Source: Pyrobaculum sp.
GTDB taxonomy: Archaea; Thermoproteota; Thermoprotei; Thermoproteales; Thermoproteaceae
Reading direction: 5' to 3'
DNA: 20,335 bases
Assembly: GCA_022759345.1 (NCBI GenBank)
Contig: JAEMPK010000059.1
Coordinates: forward strand, 2,052-22,386
Position 1 is the stretch's first letter. Every line of letters starts with the position of its first letter. Shown here one piece after another: positions 20,266 through 20,335 of this stretch. The notes beneath the pieces are model-generated. The model was not told where the DNA came from. It saw only the letters and a program-made list of their open reading frames with translations, and did no database searches. Both the position numbers and the translations under genes were made by a program.

Positions 20266-20335
20266 ATGTCGGCGTTGATTGTTGACAACGTTGACCCACT
20301 CATAAAAGAGCGACTAGAGCGCATAGGGATAAAGG
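20266..20335 (+). CDS. serA: D-2-hydroxyacid dehydrogenase (3-phosphoglycerate dehydrogenase-like), N-terminal fragment
   Basis: Only the first 23 codons are in the window: MSALIVDNVDPLIKERLERI followed by GIK. The pattern of a short beta-strand, 'DxVDP', then an amphipathic helix ending in 'GI' fits the substrate-binding domain at the N-terminus of D-3-phosphoglycerate and related D-2-hydroxyacid dehydrogenases. Too short to be certain. The ATG lies 24.5 nt from a TTTATAAA box. Confidence 0.55.
   Translation, partial: MSALIVDNVDPLIKERLERIGIK

Noticed and set aside
1..20335. tRNA or rRNA genes, CRISPR arrays, insertion sequences
   Set aside because: I looked for T-arm GTTCRANNC motifs, regularly spaced repeats and transposase motifs on both strands and saw none; the only long exact repeat noticed is the 86-bp opp pair.

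Overview
The window looks like chromosome from a hyperthermophilic crenarchaeon of the order Thermoproteales, most likely Pyrobaculum or a close relative. Reasons: archaeal-type protein families throughout (pelota, L24 followed by S4e, GTP-dependent dephospho-CoA kinase, THEP1 NTPase, beta-CASP nuclease); a 57-residue basic protein that resembles the crenarchaeal chromatin protein CC1; mostly leaderless genes with a TATA-like box centred about 22-26 nt before the start codon; frequent GTG starts; and several C/D box guide RNA candidates squeezed between genes. The genus is inference, since no search was run.

Layout. 1-239: 3' end of a 2-oxoacid:ferredoxin oxidoreductase gamma subunit. 222-1571 (-): nucleotide-sugar dehydrogenase. 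1616-3458 (+): RNase Z-like hydrolase, dephospho-CoA kinase and a membrane-anchored DsbA-like protein, with overlapping ends. 3448-3603 (-): a 51-residue small gene, then a C/D box sRNA (-) whose promoter interleaves with that of pelota (3752-4744, +). 4793-4966 (-): CC1-like protein. 4967-5215: AT-rich spacer. 5216-5710 (+): Ras/Arf-like GTPase. 5684-7277 (-): THEP1 NTPase, a second C/D sRNA, a short polyprenyl synthase and a small winged-helix protein. 7361-7813 (+): lumazine synthase. 7801-11718 (-): ilvB-ilvN-ilvC-ilvE, the branched-chain amino acid operon. 11750-12181 (-): Nudix hydrolase. 12228-12737 (+): histidine-rich protein. 12712-14470 (-): beta-CASP nuclease and two small genes. 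14524-14643 (+): 39-residue coiled-coil peptide. 14898-15987 (+): L24 and S4e. 15984-16412 (-): unknown. 16514-18449 (-): OppD/OppF transporter ATPases. 18496-19266 (+): PfkB kinase. 19244-20104 (-): HTH-CBS regulator. 20164-20217 (-): third C/D sRNA. 20266-end (+): start of a D-2-hydroxyacid dehydrogenase.

Functional themes are branched-chain amino acid synthesis (complete ALS, KARI and aminotransferase set, no dehydratase here), cofactors (CoA, riboflavin), translation and RNA processing (L24, S4e, pelota, two metallo-beta-lactamase RNases, guide RNAs), and isoprenoid synthesis.

The most striking pattern is promoter geometry. Three divergent gene pairs are separated by only 44-46 bp, and a single self-complementary TATA-like box lies exactly midway. 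A fourth, less symmetric protein pair and one sRNA/gene pair also appear to share a palindromic TATA box. Most convergent pairs overlap tail to tail. Four small proteins of 39-57 residues were found by combining reading frame with the TATA rule.
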